Assembly (NCBI RefSeq): GCF_025153525.1
Contig: NZ_JANZNR010000004.1
Span: 62,001 to 126,000, forward strand
Length of the DNA: 64,000 bases
Direction: 5' to 3'
Source: Psychroserpens sp. SPM9
GTDB lineage: Bacteria; Bacteroidota; Bacteroidia; Flavobacteriales; Flavobacteriaceae
A program made the translations under genes and the position numbers. Below the pieces are notes generated by a model that did not search any database, had not been told where the DNA came from, and saw nothing but the letters and a program-made list of their open reading frames with translations. Shown here in pieces: positions 8,400-17,727 of the stretch (within the stretch, counting starts at the first letter, position 1; every line of letters starts with the position of its first letter).

Positions 8400-9677
8400 A
8401 TGAGAATAATTACATGTTTTTTTATGCTTGTGTCCTATTTTGGTGTTGCCCAGAGTTACACCGAATATGCCACAGGAAGTGCTACCGATGTGGTTACTAA
8501 TCATGAATTTGGTATTTGTATGATGGGTGGCGCCAGCGAAAATGACGATGCCATGACTTGGTTTTTAGAAAAAGCTAATGGTGGCGATGTGGTGGTTTTA
8601 CGAGCTTCAGGAAGTGATGGTTATAATGATTATATGTATTCAGAATTAGGAGTAACCATCAATTCTGTAACAACTTTTGTGATTCATAATGCTTCTGGAG
8701 CATTACAGCCCTATGTATTAGAAAAAGTAGCAAATGCCGAAGCGATTTGGTTTGCTGGAGGCGATCAATATGATTATGTGAGTTATTTTAAAGACAATGC
8801 GATGGAGGATGTTCTCAATACTTTCATCAACGTCAAGCAAGGTGTCATAGGAGGAACCAGTGCCGGAATGGCCATTTTAGGAGGTGGTTATTTTTCTGCT
8901 GAAAACGGAACCGTAACCAATGCTCAGGCTTTATCAAATCCGTATCATAATCGGATGACACTTGGTTATAATGACTTTTTAGAGATTCCGTTTTTAGAAC
9001 ATGTGATTACCGATACGCATTACGATGACCCTGATAGACGTGCGCGTCATGCGGCATTTTTAGCACGTTATGCTACCGATAATAACACACGTGCTTTTGG
9101 AATTGCCTGCAACGAGTATACAGCTGTTTGCATTGATAGTTCGGGTCGCGCTTATGTATATGGCGAATATCCCGATTATCCTGAGTATGCTTACTTTTTG
9201 CAATCGCATTGTGTTGGTGATTATTTACCGGAAACTTGTGTCGACGGACAAGCATTAACCTGGAATCAAGGAGGTGAAGCGCTTAAAGTAGCTAAAATTC
9301 CTGGAACCTATGCAGCCGATAATTATTTTGACCTAACAAACTGGTCGGATGAGCAAGGTGCAACTTGGGAAGATTGGTCGGTAACTAACGGTTCGTTTTC
9401 TACAGCATCTACAGTAAATCCTGATTGTGATTTGTTAAGTGTTGCTGATGTTGATAGCGTTTCAATTGCCGTAGGTCCAAACCCGTTTCAAGATATATTA
9501 ACTATCACATCTCAGTTGACTAAGTTTGAGGTAAAGCTTTATGATAGCTTCGGAAAACTCATCAGTCACTATAAAAACCAGTCAGAAATTGAGACTTCTG
9601 GGCTTGCTTCAGGCATTTATTTTTTAAACGTATCGGCAGAAGGTGTTCAGGGCAATTTTAAGCTTGTAAAAGACTAA
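8400..9677 (+). CDS. Secreted cyanophycinase-like (peptidase S51) protein with T9SS sorting tail
   Basis: 425 residues. A signal peptide ends near FGVAQ. Residues of about 30-330 resemble cyanophycinase/S51 serine peptidases: FGICMMGGASEND, WFAGGDQYDYV, and the nucleophile elbow GGTSAGMA with the serine near residue 154. A short linker follows, then a type A T9SS C-terminal sorting domain: VGPNPFQDILTI, KLYDSFGKLI, SGIYFLNVSAEG, ending FKLVKD. The protein is therefore probably exported through the outer membrane and released or surface-attached. It may degrade beta-aspartyl peptides such as cyanophycin-derived material, which is inference from the family. The gene overlaps the convergent NTF2-like gene by 4 nt. 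Confidence 0.88.
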   Translation: MRIITCFFMLVSYFGVAQSYTEYATGSATDVVTNHEFGICMMGGASENDDAMTWFLEKANGGDVVVLRASGSDGYNDYMYSELGVTINSVTTFVIHNASGALQPYVLEKVANAEAIWFAGGDQYDYVSYFKDNAMEDVLNTFINVKQGVIGGTSAGMAILGGGYFSAENGTVTNAQALSNPYHNRMTLGYNDFLEIPFLEHVITDTHYDDPDRRARHAAFLARYATDNNTRAFGIACNEYTAVCIDSSGRAYVYGEYPDYPEYAYFLQSHCVGDYLPETCVDGQALTWNQGGEALKVAKIPGTYAADNYFDLTNWSDEQGATWEDWSVTNGSFSTASTVNPDCDLLSVADVDSVSIAVGPNPFQDILTITSQLTKFEVKLYDSFGKLISHYKNQSEIETSGLASGIYFLNVSAEGVQGNFKLVKD

Positions 9678-10192
9678 TCTTTTGATAAGAATTCTTTCGG
9701 AATAGGATGCTTATCTGTTTCTTGTTGCCAGTAGATATTGATAATCCACCAACGCTTCCCGTCATATAATAATTGAATACTATTGATGCCTCTCATAAAA
9801 GGTTGGGTGTCACTTTTTTGTTTAAAGGATTCGTAAGTACTAAAAACTTGAGTGATGTTTCCAAACGTTTGGGTTTTTCGGCTGATTTCAACTTCATGAA
9901 AACCATTAGCTTCAAGCCAAGTGCCAGCACGTTTTATATAATCATCTGTAGACATATAGGTCGCTGTCATTATGCCTTCTTTAGATGGTCCTGTCGGAAT
10001 GAGCTTCGCATCCTCATGGAACAAATAGTTGAATAATTCCCAGTTACGAGCCACACCTTTATCTCCCGAAATCACACGATACAAGGTTTCGATAGTGCTG
10101 TCTAAACTTTCAACATGCTTGGTGTAATCTGTTTTGTTTTGAGAATACACACAAGTACTCATTAGAACAAAAAATAGAATTAGTTTTTTCAT
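9674..10192 (-). CDS. Secreted NTF2/SnoaL-like protein
   Basis: 172 residues with a signal peptide ending near CVYSQ. The mature part looks like a small cone-shaped NTF2-like/DUF4440 domain: VESLDSTIETLYRVISGDKG, RNWELFNYLFHEDAKLIPTGP, and a final strand RWWIINIYWQQET. These domains bind small ligands or have diverse reactions, so no specific function can be assigned. The gene is 11 nt downstream of the DUF5686 outer-membrane gene, suggesting cotranscription. Confidence 0.75.
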   Translation of the reverse strand: MKKLILFFVLMSTCVYSQNKTDYTKHVESLDSTIETLYRVISGDKGVARNWELFNYLFHEDAKLIPTGPSKEGIMTATYMSTDDYIKRAGTWLEANGFHEVEISRKTQTFGNITQVFSTYESFKQKSDTQPFMRGINSIQLLYDGKRWWIINIYWQQETDKHPIPKEFLSKD

Positions 10193-10203
10193 GATCGCTA
10201 AGG

Positions 10204-12672
10204 TTAAAAGAATTTCAGACCAAAGATTATGGCATCACTTTGAAATCCGCTTTGATACGAACGTACGTAATCTAATCGTAAAAATCTAAATTTTCCCCAA
10301 CCAATATTGTCTAAACCTATGCTGTATTCTTGATACGGATTGTTATCTGGAGTTGCCAGAGCATGAGCGCCTACAATCAAATTGAAATTTAGCTTTTTTA
10401 AGAGTGGCACTTTTCCGAGGAGGAAACCATTAAAATCATGTTCGGCATGCATTTCTAAATAGGAATCATTCGTACTTGCCGTATAATACGGTAAATTATT
10501 AAACACATTGAGGTAGGAACCTTCTCCAAAATTGGTCTGATTTCCATTGAAATGTTGGTAATCTACAAAGGCTATATCATCGGCATTAAAGAATTTTCCC
10601 GCTTTTAAATTGTATCTCAAACGACCTTTGTCTGCAACATTAAGCCCTTGAGTAACACGGATTTTAACTTGATCAAAATCATAAGCATCAATGGAAGAAG
10701 AGAAGCCTTTTTCATAACCTAAAATGACCGTTGGATACTTAGAATTTGGGATATTGTATTTGCTATCAGGATAACTCAAATAGTTTTGTGCAAAATTAAT
10801 TCTGGCAGAGAGATTAAGTTTCATGATATTATGCGTTGCAAAAGGCGCTATACCATAAGCTGTTTCATCAAGAGGATTATTACTGGTATAATCCCTGTCG
10901 TCTTTTGGGTACCAAGCTTGATCTGTAGTATTAAATAAGGCTTTTCGTCTTTCATAACCTAAGGTTGCTCCAAGTCGGAATCCATTAAACAACTCATTAG
11001 AATAGGCAACTTGAGCAAAACTCTTTTCATAAATTTTCATAAAGTTTTTTTCAGAGAATAATGAAAATCCGGTATTTAATCCGCTAGAAATAGGTTCGCT
11101 AGGATTGAATTGTTGGGTTACCACACCACCCGAAAGTGTTATAAACGGTCGGCTGGTATCGTTAAATTTATAAGTGGCCGATACTGAGCCTCTTAATCGG
11201 TCTTCACTAAAGCCGTAATTTATATTACCACTAATTGAAATATACCGTTTGTAATCATCATAACTTTTTCTGTAAAAAGCACCAACATTAGCATTCCAAC
11301 CTTGAACGGTATTGAAGCTAATGGCTTGAATTGGAGACGTTACACCAACACTCCAGTTCTCATAAGAATTGGTATAGGTATAACCGCCAAAAATGTCACC
11401 TAGTTTAAATTTGTTTTTTACTGTATCTACAGAATCCTGGTAAGTTTTAGATTCTCTTACCACTTGTATGCTATCTTTTTTGATGTAATCTGTAATTTCT
11501 TCCTCAGTTAAAGGAACAGGTCTTACCGATTTCCAAAAGATAGAATCTTTTTTATTTGCTTCATTAGCAAAGGAGACGATTTCTCTAGAAAAATCATTAG
11601 GTGTTAAACCTGCATTGAACTCGTAATTGCTGTAAACAGCTGTAAATCGGCCATCACCTTTTATTCCGAAGATACCATATTTAAAATCGATATTTTGAGA
11701 AATTTTTGCCCAAATAGCATCCTGTTCTGAAAACGAATAGTTTTGAGTAATTCTAATTTTATCAACCGCAGGAATTCGAGCCTGAACGCCTGTAATATCT
11801 AATTCTGCTGCATAAATCGTCCATTGGTCTTCAACAATATAAATGAGACCTTCATACACAGGATCATTTTCCCGTCTGGGTGTTACTTTTATTTTATTGA
11901 TGAGATTGCCTCTGTCGTCATAAAATACGCCTTCAAGTTTGTAACGATAATATCCAAAGGCATTGTTGGCAATTGGTGATATGATCAGGTTGCCTAGTTC
12001 TATCGTTTTTTCATAGAGATTGTATTCAACATCTATAGCATTGTTAAAACTAAAGCCATTGTCATCACCACTAACTTTAGAAGCTAATATTTTTTCTTTG
12101 AGTTTATTAGGTCTTAAAAATTCGAGTTTAGAAATAGTTTCCGATAAGTAAATTACACCACTTCTTGTAGAATCGAGTCCACCACCTAAGTCGCCTATTT
12201 CTGTCCCCATTATTTTTTCGGGCGCATCTTTAATTCTTATGAGTCCGCGAGAATAAAAATCAGCCTTATAGCTTTTTATTTTTTCAAGGTTTTCCTTGCG
12301 TTTAGCAATCGCTTCACGAATAATTTTATCAGCTGGGTTTTCTTCAGAATTGATCACCACCTCATTTAGTGAGATTTCTTCATCAACCATAACCGTATCA
12401 AGTGTAAAGGGGAAACTCGTAATTTCAACCTCTTTTTTAACCGTTTTATAGCCTAAAAATTGAAAAACGACCGTATAATTTTTAGCTTGTTTTATATTGA
12501 GTTCGTAGTTGCCTTCTTCATTACTGGTAGTGCCTATATAAGTGTTTTCAATATAAATATTTACAAATGGCAGCGGTTGATTGTTACTATCTGTAACCGT
12601 TCCTGTGATTTGAGAAAAACTTTGAAAGCTAATTAAAGCGAATACTAATGCGAAGCGTAGTTTTAGAATCAT
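10204..12672 (-). CDS. DUF5686 outer-membrane protein with N-terminal carboxypeptidase-regulatory-like domain
   Basis: 822 residues. A signal peptide ends near SFQSFSQ. Residues of about 22-105 form a CarboxypepD_reg-like beta-sandwich (ITGTVTDSNNQPLPFVNIYI, YELNIKQAKNYTVVFQFLGY). The rest matches DUF5686: NPADKIIREAIAKRKEN, a long middle region, and a C-terminal run of alternating amphipathic strands ending in FLRLDYVRSYQSGFQSDAIIFGLKFF. The closing phenylalanine is typical of an outer-membrane beta-barrel. It probably sits in the outer membrane, but its transport or enzymatic role is unknown. It heads a two-gene unit with the NTF2-like protein. Confidence 0.88.
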   Translation of the reverse strand: MILKLRFALVFALISFQSFSQITGTVTDSNNQPLPFVNIYIENTYIGTTSNEEGNYELNIKQAKNYTVVFQFLGYKTVKKEVEITSFPFTLDTVMVDEEISLNEVVINSEENPADKIIREAIAKRKENLEKIKSYKADFYSRGLIRIKDAPEKIMGTEIGDLGGGLDSTRSGVIYLSETISKLEFLRPNKLKEKILASKVSGDDNGFSFNNAIDVEYNLYEKTIELGNLIISPIANNAFGYYRYKLEGVFYDDRGNLINKIKVTPRRENDPVYEGLIYIVEDQWTIYAAELDITGVQARIPAVDKIRITQNYSFSEQDAIWAKISQNIDFKYGIFGIKGDGRFTAVYSNYEFNAGLTPNDFSREIVSFANEANKKDSIFWKSVRPVPLTEEEITDYIKKDSIQVVRESKTYQDSVDTVKNKFKLGDIFGGYTYTNSYENWSVGVTSPIQAISFNTVQGWNANVGAFYRKSYDDYKRYISISGNINYGFSEDRLRGSVSATYKFNDTSRPFITLSGGVVTQQFNPSEPISSGLNTGFSLFSEKNFMKIYEKSFAQVAYSNELFNGFRLGATLGYERRKALFNTTDQAWYPKDDRDYTSNNPLDETAYGIAPFATHNIMKLNLSARINFAQNYLSYPDSKYNIPNSKYPTVILGYEKGFSSSIDAYDFDQVKIRVTQGLNVADKGRLRYNLKAGKFFNADDIAFVDYQHFNGNQTNFGEGSYLNVFNNLPYYTASTNDSYLEMHAEHDFNGFLLGKVPLLKKLNFNLIVGAHALATPDNNPYQEYSIGLDNIGWGKFRFLRLDYVRSYQSGFQSDAIIFGLKFF

Positions 12673-12787
12673 TTAGAGTTTGATTGATGGTTCTTATTAA
12701 TATAGACGTAATATTCCGAAGAATGGTTGCCTAAACAAATTCAAACTTAACGATAAAACCAAGTTGCAATTGTTAAACTATCCTAAA

Positions 12788-13255
12788 TTACTTATAAATT
12801 TTCTTAATGCGATCCAGGTTGCGTTTGTTATCACGATCTTTAATGGTGTCGCGTTTGTCGTAGAGTTTTTTACCTTTTCCTAAGGCAATATCAAGTTTAG
12901 CAAGCCCTTTTTCATTGATAAACAAGCGAAGTGGAATGATTGCATTTCCTTTGATGTTGACTTCCTTTTCTAACTTTTTGAGTTCGCGTTTGTTGAGTAA
13001 AAGTTTGCGTTCGGCTTTTGGTTTGTGGTTGTAATAATTTCCGAAGACATATTCTTGAATCGTCATATTGATAACGAATAATTCTCCGCGATCATTAAAT
13101 TCACAAAAGCTTTCAGCAATAGAGGCTTTACTATCTCTTATGGATTTGATTTCGGTTCCGGTTAAGACAATACCAGCCGTATACGTATCGAGAATCTCGT
13201 ATTCAAACTTAGCTTTTTTATTCTTTATGTTTACCGGTTTCTGCATGGTTGGCAA
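12788..13255 (-). CDS. smpB: SsrA-binding protein SmpB
   Basis: 155 residues with the standard SmpB profile: [22 protein letters not shown], the [20 protein letters not shown] block, an [17 protein letters not shown] helix, and a basic C-terminal tail ([23 protein letters not shown]) that reaches into the ribosomal A site. It works with tmRNA in trans-translation to rescue stalled ribosomes. The tmRNA gene is not seen in this window. It stands alone, with a 115-nt gap to the DUF5686 gene. Confidence 0.97.
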   Translation of the reverse strand: MPTMQKPVNIKNKKAKFEYEILDTYTAGIVLTGTEIKSIRDSKASIAESFCEFNDRGELFVINMTIQEYVFGNYYNHKPKAERKLLLNKRELKKLEKEVNIKGNAIIPLRLFINEKGLAKLDIALGKGKKLYDKRDTIKDRDNKRNLDRIKKIYK

Positions 13256-13496
13256 AGGTATGTAAATTATAATTTAAATAAATTGAAAATTATTTAGAAA
13301 ACACTACTTAAAATAGTCTTTAGTCAAATTAAAAAAGCAGCTTTATAGAAAAACACTAGGCAGAGCTTAAACTGAAGTAAGCCTTCTGAACAATTTTCAA
13401 TAATGTAGAGTAAAAAAGATAATATACCTAATATTTTTATTGTGCTTTTTAAGCATACTAACTACCTTTATACTTAATTGTTCAATTTTTACACTC

Positions 13497-13964
13497 ATGC
13501 AAAAAACATCTATTCTAGCCAATCGCTTAAAAGAAGTTTTACTGGACGGCTTATGGATTGCAAATACAAATTATAAGACGCAGTTAACCAATTTAGATTG
13601 GAAAGTTGCAACAACCCAAGTAGACAATTTAAATACCATTGCAATTTTAGCGCAACATGTTCATTATTATGTGAATGGGGTGAAAAACGTGTTTGAAGGT
13701 GGTACATTAGATATACGTGATCAATTTAGTTTTGATTTTCCACCGATGGCATCTCAAACAGCCTGGACTACTTTTTTGACAAGGTTTTGGGAGGATTCTG
13801 AAAGATTGATAGATTTAGTCAGACAATTGTCTGAAACACAGCTTTACGAGCCTTTTGTAGATATAAAATATGGTAGTTATGAGCGTAACATTGATGGTTT
13901 AATTGAACATGCTTATTACCATTTGGGGCAAATTAGTTTAATAAAAAAAATGTTACTCAAATAA
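13497..13964 (+). CDS. DinB-like (four-helix-bundle) protein
   Basis: 155 residues from the ATG at 13497. An in-frame TTG at 13440 would add 19 hydrophobic residues and is less likely. The sequence suggests the DinB/YfiT-like metal-binding four-helix bundle: an N-terminal helix with LKEVLLDGLWIANTNYK, a first His region LNTIAILAQHVHYYVNG, and a C-terminal HAYYHLGQISLIKKML with the typical HxxxH pattern. Members include bacillithiol-linked thiol transferases as well as proteins of unknown function. The 241-nt region before it holds AT-rich sequence with no other gene I can see. Confidence 0.75.
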   Translation: MQKTSILANRLKEVLLDGLWIANTNYKTQLTNLDWKVATTQVDNLNTIAILAQHVHYYVNGVKNVFEGGTLDIRDQFSFDFPPMASQTAWTTFLTRFWEDSERLIDLVRQLSETQLYEPFVDIKYGSYERNIDGLIEHAYYHLGQISLIKKMLLK

Positions 13965-14043
13965 ATACAATTCCATCCACTTTAGACTCGTCCTATGTTA
14001 AGAAATGATTAGTTTTCCGACTTAACTCTGAAAGACATCACTC

Positions 14044-14811
14044 ATGAGATATTCGTTATTAATTTTACTATCTATTTTTCTTCTGAATTGCAAACAAGAA
14101 AAGCCAGAAGAGCACACTGCTCAAAGCATTATTGATAAATCGATAGTAGTTTCTGGAGGAGAATTCATTGATTCGTCGTTGATTGCTTTTGATTTTAGAG
14201 ACAAACATTATAGCGCCTTTCGTCAAAACGGAACCTATCATTTTGAACGAAAATTTAGGGATTCATCATTAAAATACTTTGATACCATTACCCAGATCAC
14301 AGATATTTTAAATAATAAAGGATTTATGCGTTTGGTTAATGATTTTCCTATGAATGAACCCGATTCTATGGTGGTTAAATATTCGGCTTCCGTAAATTCG
14401 GTGCATTATTTTTCAGTATTACCTTATGGATTGAATGATGAGGCAGTTAATAAAAAACGTTTGGAAGACACTTCAATTAAAGGGGAAAACTATTATACTA
14501 TTCAAGTGACCTTTGATCAAAATGGAGGTGGAGAAGATTTTGAAGATGTGTTTGTTTATTGGGTTAACAAAACGACAGAAAAGGTTGATTATTTAGCGTA
14601 TTCTTACAATGAAGATGACGGCAAAGGTATTCGGTTTAGAGAGGCTTATAACGAACGCTATGTGAAGGGTATTCGATTTGTAGATTATAACAATTACAAA
14701 CCCGAAGATGCCTCCGTATCATTGACAGTATTGCCTCAATTATTTGAAAGTGCAAACCTTAAACTACTCTCTAAAATAGAATTAGAAAACGTTAGGGTTT
14801 CACTTAATTAA
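14044..14811 (+). CDS. Lipoprotein of unknown function (DUF6503-like)
   Basis: 255 residues. A lipoprotein signal peptide ends at the cysteine of IFLLNCKQEK. The mature chain starts AQSIIDKSIVVSGGEFIDSSLIAFDFRDKHY and is beta-rich, resembling LolA/LolB-like or outer-membrane lipoprotein-sorting folds. I believe it belongs to the DUF6503 family of Bacteroidota, but this is from memory of the pattern. The gene overlaps the convergent histidine phosphatase gene by 8 nt. Confidence 0.72.
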   Translation: MRYSLLILLSIFLLNCKQEKPEEHTAQSIIDKSIVVSGGEFIDSSLIAFDFRDKHYSAFRQNGTYHFERKFRDSSLKYFDTITQITDILNNKGFMRLVNDFPMNEPDSMVVKYSASVNSVHYFSVLPYGLNDEAVNKKRLEDTSIKGENYYTIQVTFDQNGGGEDFEDVFVYWVNKTTEKVDYLAYSYNEDDGKGIRFREAYNERYVKGIRFVDYNNYKPEDASVSLTVLPQLFESANLKLLSKIELENVRVSLN

Positions 14812-15313
14812 TTGTGAGTACCTGGTCCAGAATTAAGCCATTAGAAATGGTTACGATGTAAAGATTGCCGTTGTTGTTATCGTCAATGTCTTCATACTTT
14901 TTTTGTTTCAGAACACTATTTACAAAGGCTGGTGTAGTATTACTATGACCAACAACTAAAACCGTTTTGCCTTTTGTAGCTTTGGCAAAATCTTCGCTAT
15001 ATAAGGTTCTTGGGTCGTAATGGGAGACTTCAAGATTATTCTTTTTGGCTGTTGGAGTTGCTGTTTGTATGGTACGATTGTATTTAGTAGAATATACCGC
15101 ATCAAATTTTACATGTTGTAGAATTTCACTCCAGTGTATTGCTCTCTCTTTACCAGCTTCGGTAAGGTCCGGATTTCTATTGGTTTTATCACTTCTATCT
15201 TTTTCAGCATGACGAATAAAATAGTAGGTCGTGGTTTCAGATTGGTTTTCTTCTTGAGCTAAAGCAGGAATACTAAGTGTCAAGACTAAAATTAAAGTGA
15301 TAAGCGATTTCAT
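14804..15313 (-). CDS. Secreted histidine phosphatase (phosphoglycerate-mutase-like) protein
   Basis: 169 residues with a signal peptide ending near IPALAQ. The catalytic histidine is in YYFIRHAEKDRSD; PDLTEAGKERAIHW and DAVYSTKYNRTIQTATPTA supply the conserved Arg region, and VLVVGHSNTTPAF holds the second histidine. The short length and the RHAEK start resemble SixA-type phosphatases. The export signal suggests a periplasmic enzyme; the substrate is unknown. Confidence 0.88.
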   Translation of the reverse strand: MKSLITLILVLTLSIPALAQEENQSETTTYYFIRHAEKDRSDKTNRNPDLTEAGKERAIHWSEILQHVKFDAVYSTKYNRTIQTATPTAKKNNLEVSHYDPRTLYSEDFAKATKGKTVLVVGHSNTTPAFVNSVLKQKKYEDIDDNNNGNLYIVTISNGLILDQVLTIN

Positions 15314-15384
15314 ATAAAGCGAGTTTGATTCAACTCAAATATAAAAACTCTTTTATAAGAAAAATGATAAAGTAAGGTTAAAAG

Positions 15385-16047
15385 TTAATAATCGGCATCA
15401 GATAATGCTCCTACAGCAATAGCAACTCCTTTAGAAGTGCCAATGCGCTCAACACCAATATCGGTATATTTTCTTGCTGTTTCATAATCACTAATGCCTC
15501 CAGAAGCTTTGATTTTACAGTTGTTACGCACTGTTTTTCTTATGATTTTTACAGCCGTAAGTGTCGCCCCACTTTTTGTAAATCCTGTAGAAGTCTTCAC
15601 AAAATCAACCTTGGCATCTAAGCAGATTTCTGAAGCTTTAACGATACCGTTTTTAGACAGTTCGCTTATTTCTAAAATCACTTTTAAAGGAATTCTCCCA
15701 ATCGCCGTTTTTACGTCTTTGATATCTTTGAATACTTCAACGTAGTTTTTGCTTTTAAAGACTCCTAAATTCATAACCATATCAATTTCATGAGCACCAT
15801 CATTGATGGCTTGTTTCGCTTCAAAAATTTTGGCTTCTGTAGAAGCAGCTCCTAGCGGAAATCCAACTACAGTACATATTTTCACATTAGAATCTTTAAG
15901 AAGTTGTTTTGCTAATGGGACGTAGCAACTGTTAATACAAACGGAATAGAATTTATGTTTTTTCGCTTCATTACAATGGTCAATAATGTCACGTTCAGTG
16001 GCAGATGCACTTAATAAGGTGTGGTCTATTTTTGAATTTATATTCAT
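15385..16047 (-). CDS. deoC: Deoxyribose-phosphate aldolase
   Basis: 220 residues, a TIM-barrel class I aldolase. Signatures are KIDHTLLSASATERDI at the N-terminus, VCINSCYVPLAK, CTVVGFPLGAASTEAKIFE, the Schiff-base lysine in DFVKTSTGFTKSGAT, and the second lysine in KASGGISDYETA. It cleaves 2-deoxyribose 5-phosphate to glyceraldehyde 3-phosphate and acetaldehyde in deoxynucleoside salvage. No other deo gene is adjacent. Confidence 0.96.
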   Translation of the reverse strand: MNINSKIDHTLLSASATERDIIDHCNEAKKHKFYSVCINSCYVPLAKQLLKDSNVKICTVVGFPLGAASTEAKIFEAKQAINDGAHEIDMVMNLGVFKSKNYVEVFKDIKDVKTAIGRIPLKVILEISELSKNGIVKASEICLDAKVDFVKTSTGFTKSGATLTAVKIIRKTVRNNCKIKASGGISDYETARKYTDIGVERIGTSKGVAIAVGALSDADY

Positions 16048-16222
16048 TTTTAAGTAGGTGAATTATACACTAATCCTTGATTTGAAGAAGAATTAGCTTG
16101 CTTTAACTTATGTAAATTTGGGAATTAATAGCAATTCAAAGTTAGCAATTAAATCTTATAATCATAACCAAAAATGATAAAGTTTTATTGCCTAAACAGA
16201 GAGTTTTAAACAGGTTTTGAAC

Positions 16223-16247
16223 AAAAAAGCCTCTTTTACAGAGGCTT
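16223..16247 (-). terminator. Rho-independent terminator of the TraB/GumN gene
   Basis: Perfect 8-bp stem (AAGCCTCT / AGAGGCTT) with a 5-nt loop. On the minus strand it is followed by a run of six T (16223-16228). It lies 22 nt beyond the stop codon of the TraB/GumN gene. Confidence 0.85.
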
Positions 16248-16269
16248 ATTATTTAATTTTAAGTGATTT

Positions 16270-17130
16270 TTAACGAACAGCTTTAACAGTATACCCCGCT
16301 TTTCTTAAAAGTTTAATAACACCATTTTCACCGGCAAGGTGTGCCGCACCTACACCGAAGAATGTGGGTTGTTCCTTTGCAAATTCACTAATCTTTTCAA
16401 TCCAGTTTTTATTTCGGTTGTCAAGCATTTTATCACTGTGCTTTGATGTTGAAAGCTCTTTGTCTTCTTCCATCATTTTAATCATACCTTCAATATCCTT
16501 ACTATTATAAAGGTCTAAAAGTTTTTTAAATGAGGCTTTATCTTTAGCAAGTTGGTCTTCTGCCGAACGCAATAAATCTGCAGCCTGATCTTCATAAGGA
16601 ATCTCATCAAACACTTGAAGTTGTTCTGCTACAGTTTCTAAGCCTAAGACTTCTTCTTTTTGTTCGTGTGCTACTTTCATTAGTGCTGCTTCAAAAGATT
16701 GAACAGGGCAGCCCAGTAATTTAGGGTAAAACATAGCTGTTATAAAAAAAGGCTTGATATTAGCTAATGCATCAATTGGCATGCCTATTTGCTCTTTTAC
16801 AAATGTTGCAATAGTCGCATATTCTTCTTCGGTAACAAGGTCTTTAAGTGTTTTTTGATCTTTCATATAAAGTCCTTTCATCATCGTCATTTGCATTGAA
16901 GGATCGTCCATATCTAATTCTAAGACGAGTAATTTAGTCTGGTCTAAGGCCTTTAAGATGTTTTGGTCTAAAGAGGCATCACAGGTCATATGAATCGTTC
17001 CATAGAGGTAAGATGCTTCAGTTAATCCGTTTCCAGAAATTTCCCAAAGTAATGCTTTGTCTAACTCTTGAGCCTGAAGTGAAAAAAAGCCAGTTAGAGA
17101 GAACGCAAGAGCACATAATAAATTTTTCAT
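16270..17130 (-). CDS. TraB/GumN family protein
   Basis: 286 residues with a signal peptide ending near FSLQAQ. The start of the mature chain, LLWEISGNGLTEASYLYGTIH, carries the GTxH motif typical of TraB/GumN (Tiki-like) proteins. A second conserved region, PTFFGVGAAHLAGENGVIKLLRKAGY, contains the G-x-x-H pattern near the C-terminus. The eukaryotic Tiki relatives are metalloproteases, but activity of the bacterial members is uncertain. It follows the thioesterase gene with a 57-nt gap and ends in a clear terminator. Confidence 0.9.
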   Translation of the reverse strand: MKNLLCALAFSLTGFFSLQAQELDKALLWEISGNGLTEASYLYGTIHMTCDASLDQNILKALDQTKLLVLELDMDDPSMQMTMMKGLYMKDQKTLKDLVTEEEYATIATFVKEQIGMPIDALANIKPFFITAMFYPKLLGCPVQSFEAALMKVAHEQKEEVLGLETVAEQLQVFDEIPYEDQAADLLRSAEDQLAKDKASFKKLLDLYNSKDIEGMIKMMEEDKELSTSKHSDKMLDNRNKNWIEKISEFAKEQPTFFGVGAAHLAGENGVIKLLRKAGYTVKAVR

Positions 17131-17187
17131 AATTAGAATTTAGATTTCTTTATAGGTAGCGTTTAAAGCATAAACGTTACAACTATA

Positions 17188-17679
17188 TTAAAGTTTCGTT
17201 TTTTGAGCTTTGAACTCTAGTAGACGCTCTTCAAAGTTGGTTGTACCAATAGGAACAAGAATACTTTCAAATAACTTCATCATCTCATCAGAATGAAGTG
17301 CTCTAGATTGTTCCAATAAGTTAAAGTGAACAAAACCACACCAAATCACCGCTTTAAGTTGTGTTTTATCACTGTTGTACATACGCATTTCTACTTTTAA
17401 TGAACTCGTATCATAGGCGATAAGTTGAGACTCTATGGTGACAGTTTCCATTAATAGCGCAGGTTTTAAATAGGCTATTTGATTGCTGCTTGATACCCAG
17501 CTAATGCCTTTTGTACGTGCCATTTTATAAATATCTATGTCGTAGTGTTTCAATAATTGATCTTCACGATGATTCATAAAATAATCAATATAACTGCCAT
17601 TGTTTAAATGGTTGAAAGGGTCACAGTGTTGAAATCTGATTTTTGTTTGGCTACTAACAATGTTTTGAAAATTCATCAT
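17188..17679 (-). CDS. Acyl-CoA thioesterase (hotdog fold, 4HBT type)
   Basis: 163 residues. The N-terminal motif KIRFQHCDPFNHLNNGSYIDYFMNHRED is the classic hotdog thioesterase pattern, with an Asp followed by a His-x-x-Asn on the long helix. The rest shows YLKPALLMETVTIESQLIAYD and VIWCGFVHFNL strands. It probably hydrolyses an acyl-CoA; the substrate is not known. A 16-bp perfect palindrome lies 17 nt before its start, and a near-copy lies before the adjacent tetR gene, so this gene is a likely target of that repressor. Confidence 0.88.
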   Translation of the reverse strand: MMNFQNIVSSQTKIRFQHCDPFNHLNNGSYIDYFMNHREDQLLKHYDIDIYKMARTKGISWVSSSNQIAYLKPALLMETVTIESQLIAYDTSSLKVEMRMYNSDKTQLKAVIWCGFVHFNLLEQSRALHSDEMMKLFESILVPIGTTNFEERLLEFKAQKTKL

Positions 17680-17695
17680 ATATATGTTTTTAAAT

Positions 17696-17711
17696 TATAC
17701 CAATTGGTATA
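17696..17711. promoter_or_regulatory. Operator-like palindrome upstream of the thioesterase gene
   Basis: A 16-bp perfect inverted repeat, TATACCAATTGGTATA, sits between the tetR stop codon (17728) and the thioesterase start (17679). It matches the palindrome before tetR at 15 of 18 positions in the extended alignment. This is a good candidate binding site for the neighbouring TetR protein. Confidence 0.65.
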
Positions 17712-17727
17712 TTATTGGTTAAAAAAA

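Noticed and set aside
16048-16222. Possible tRNA or small RNA between deoC and the TraB/GumN gene
   Set aside because: No cloverleaf, T-loop GTTCGA-like block or stable stem apart from the terminator was found.
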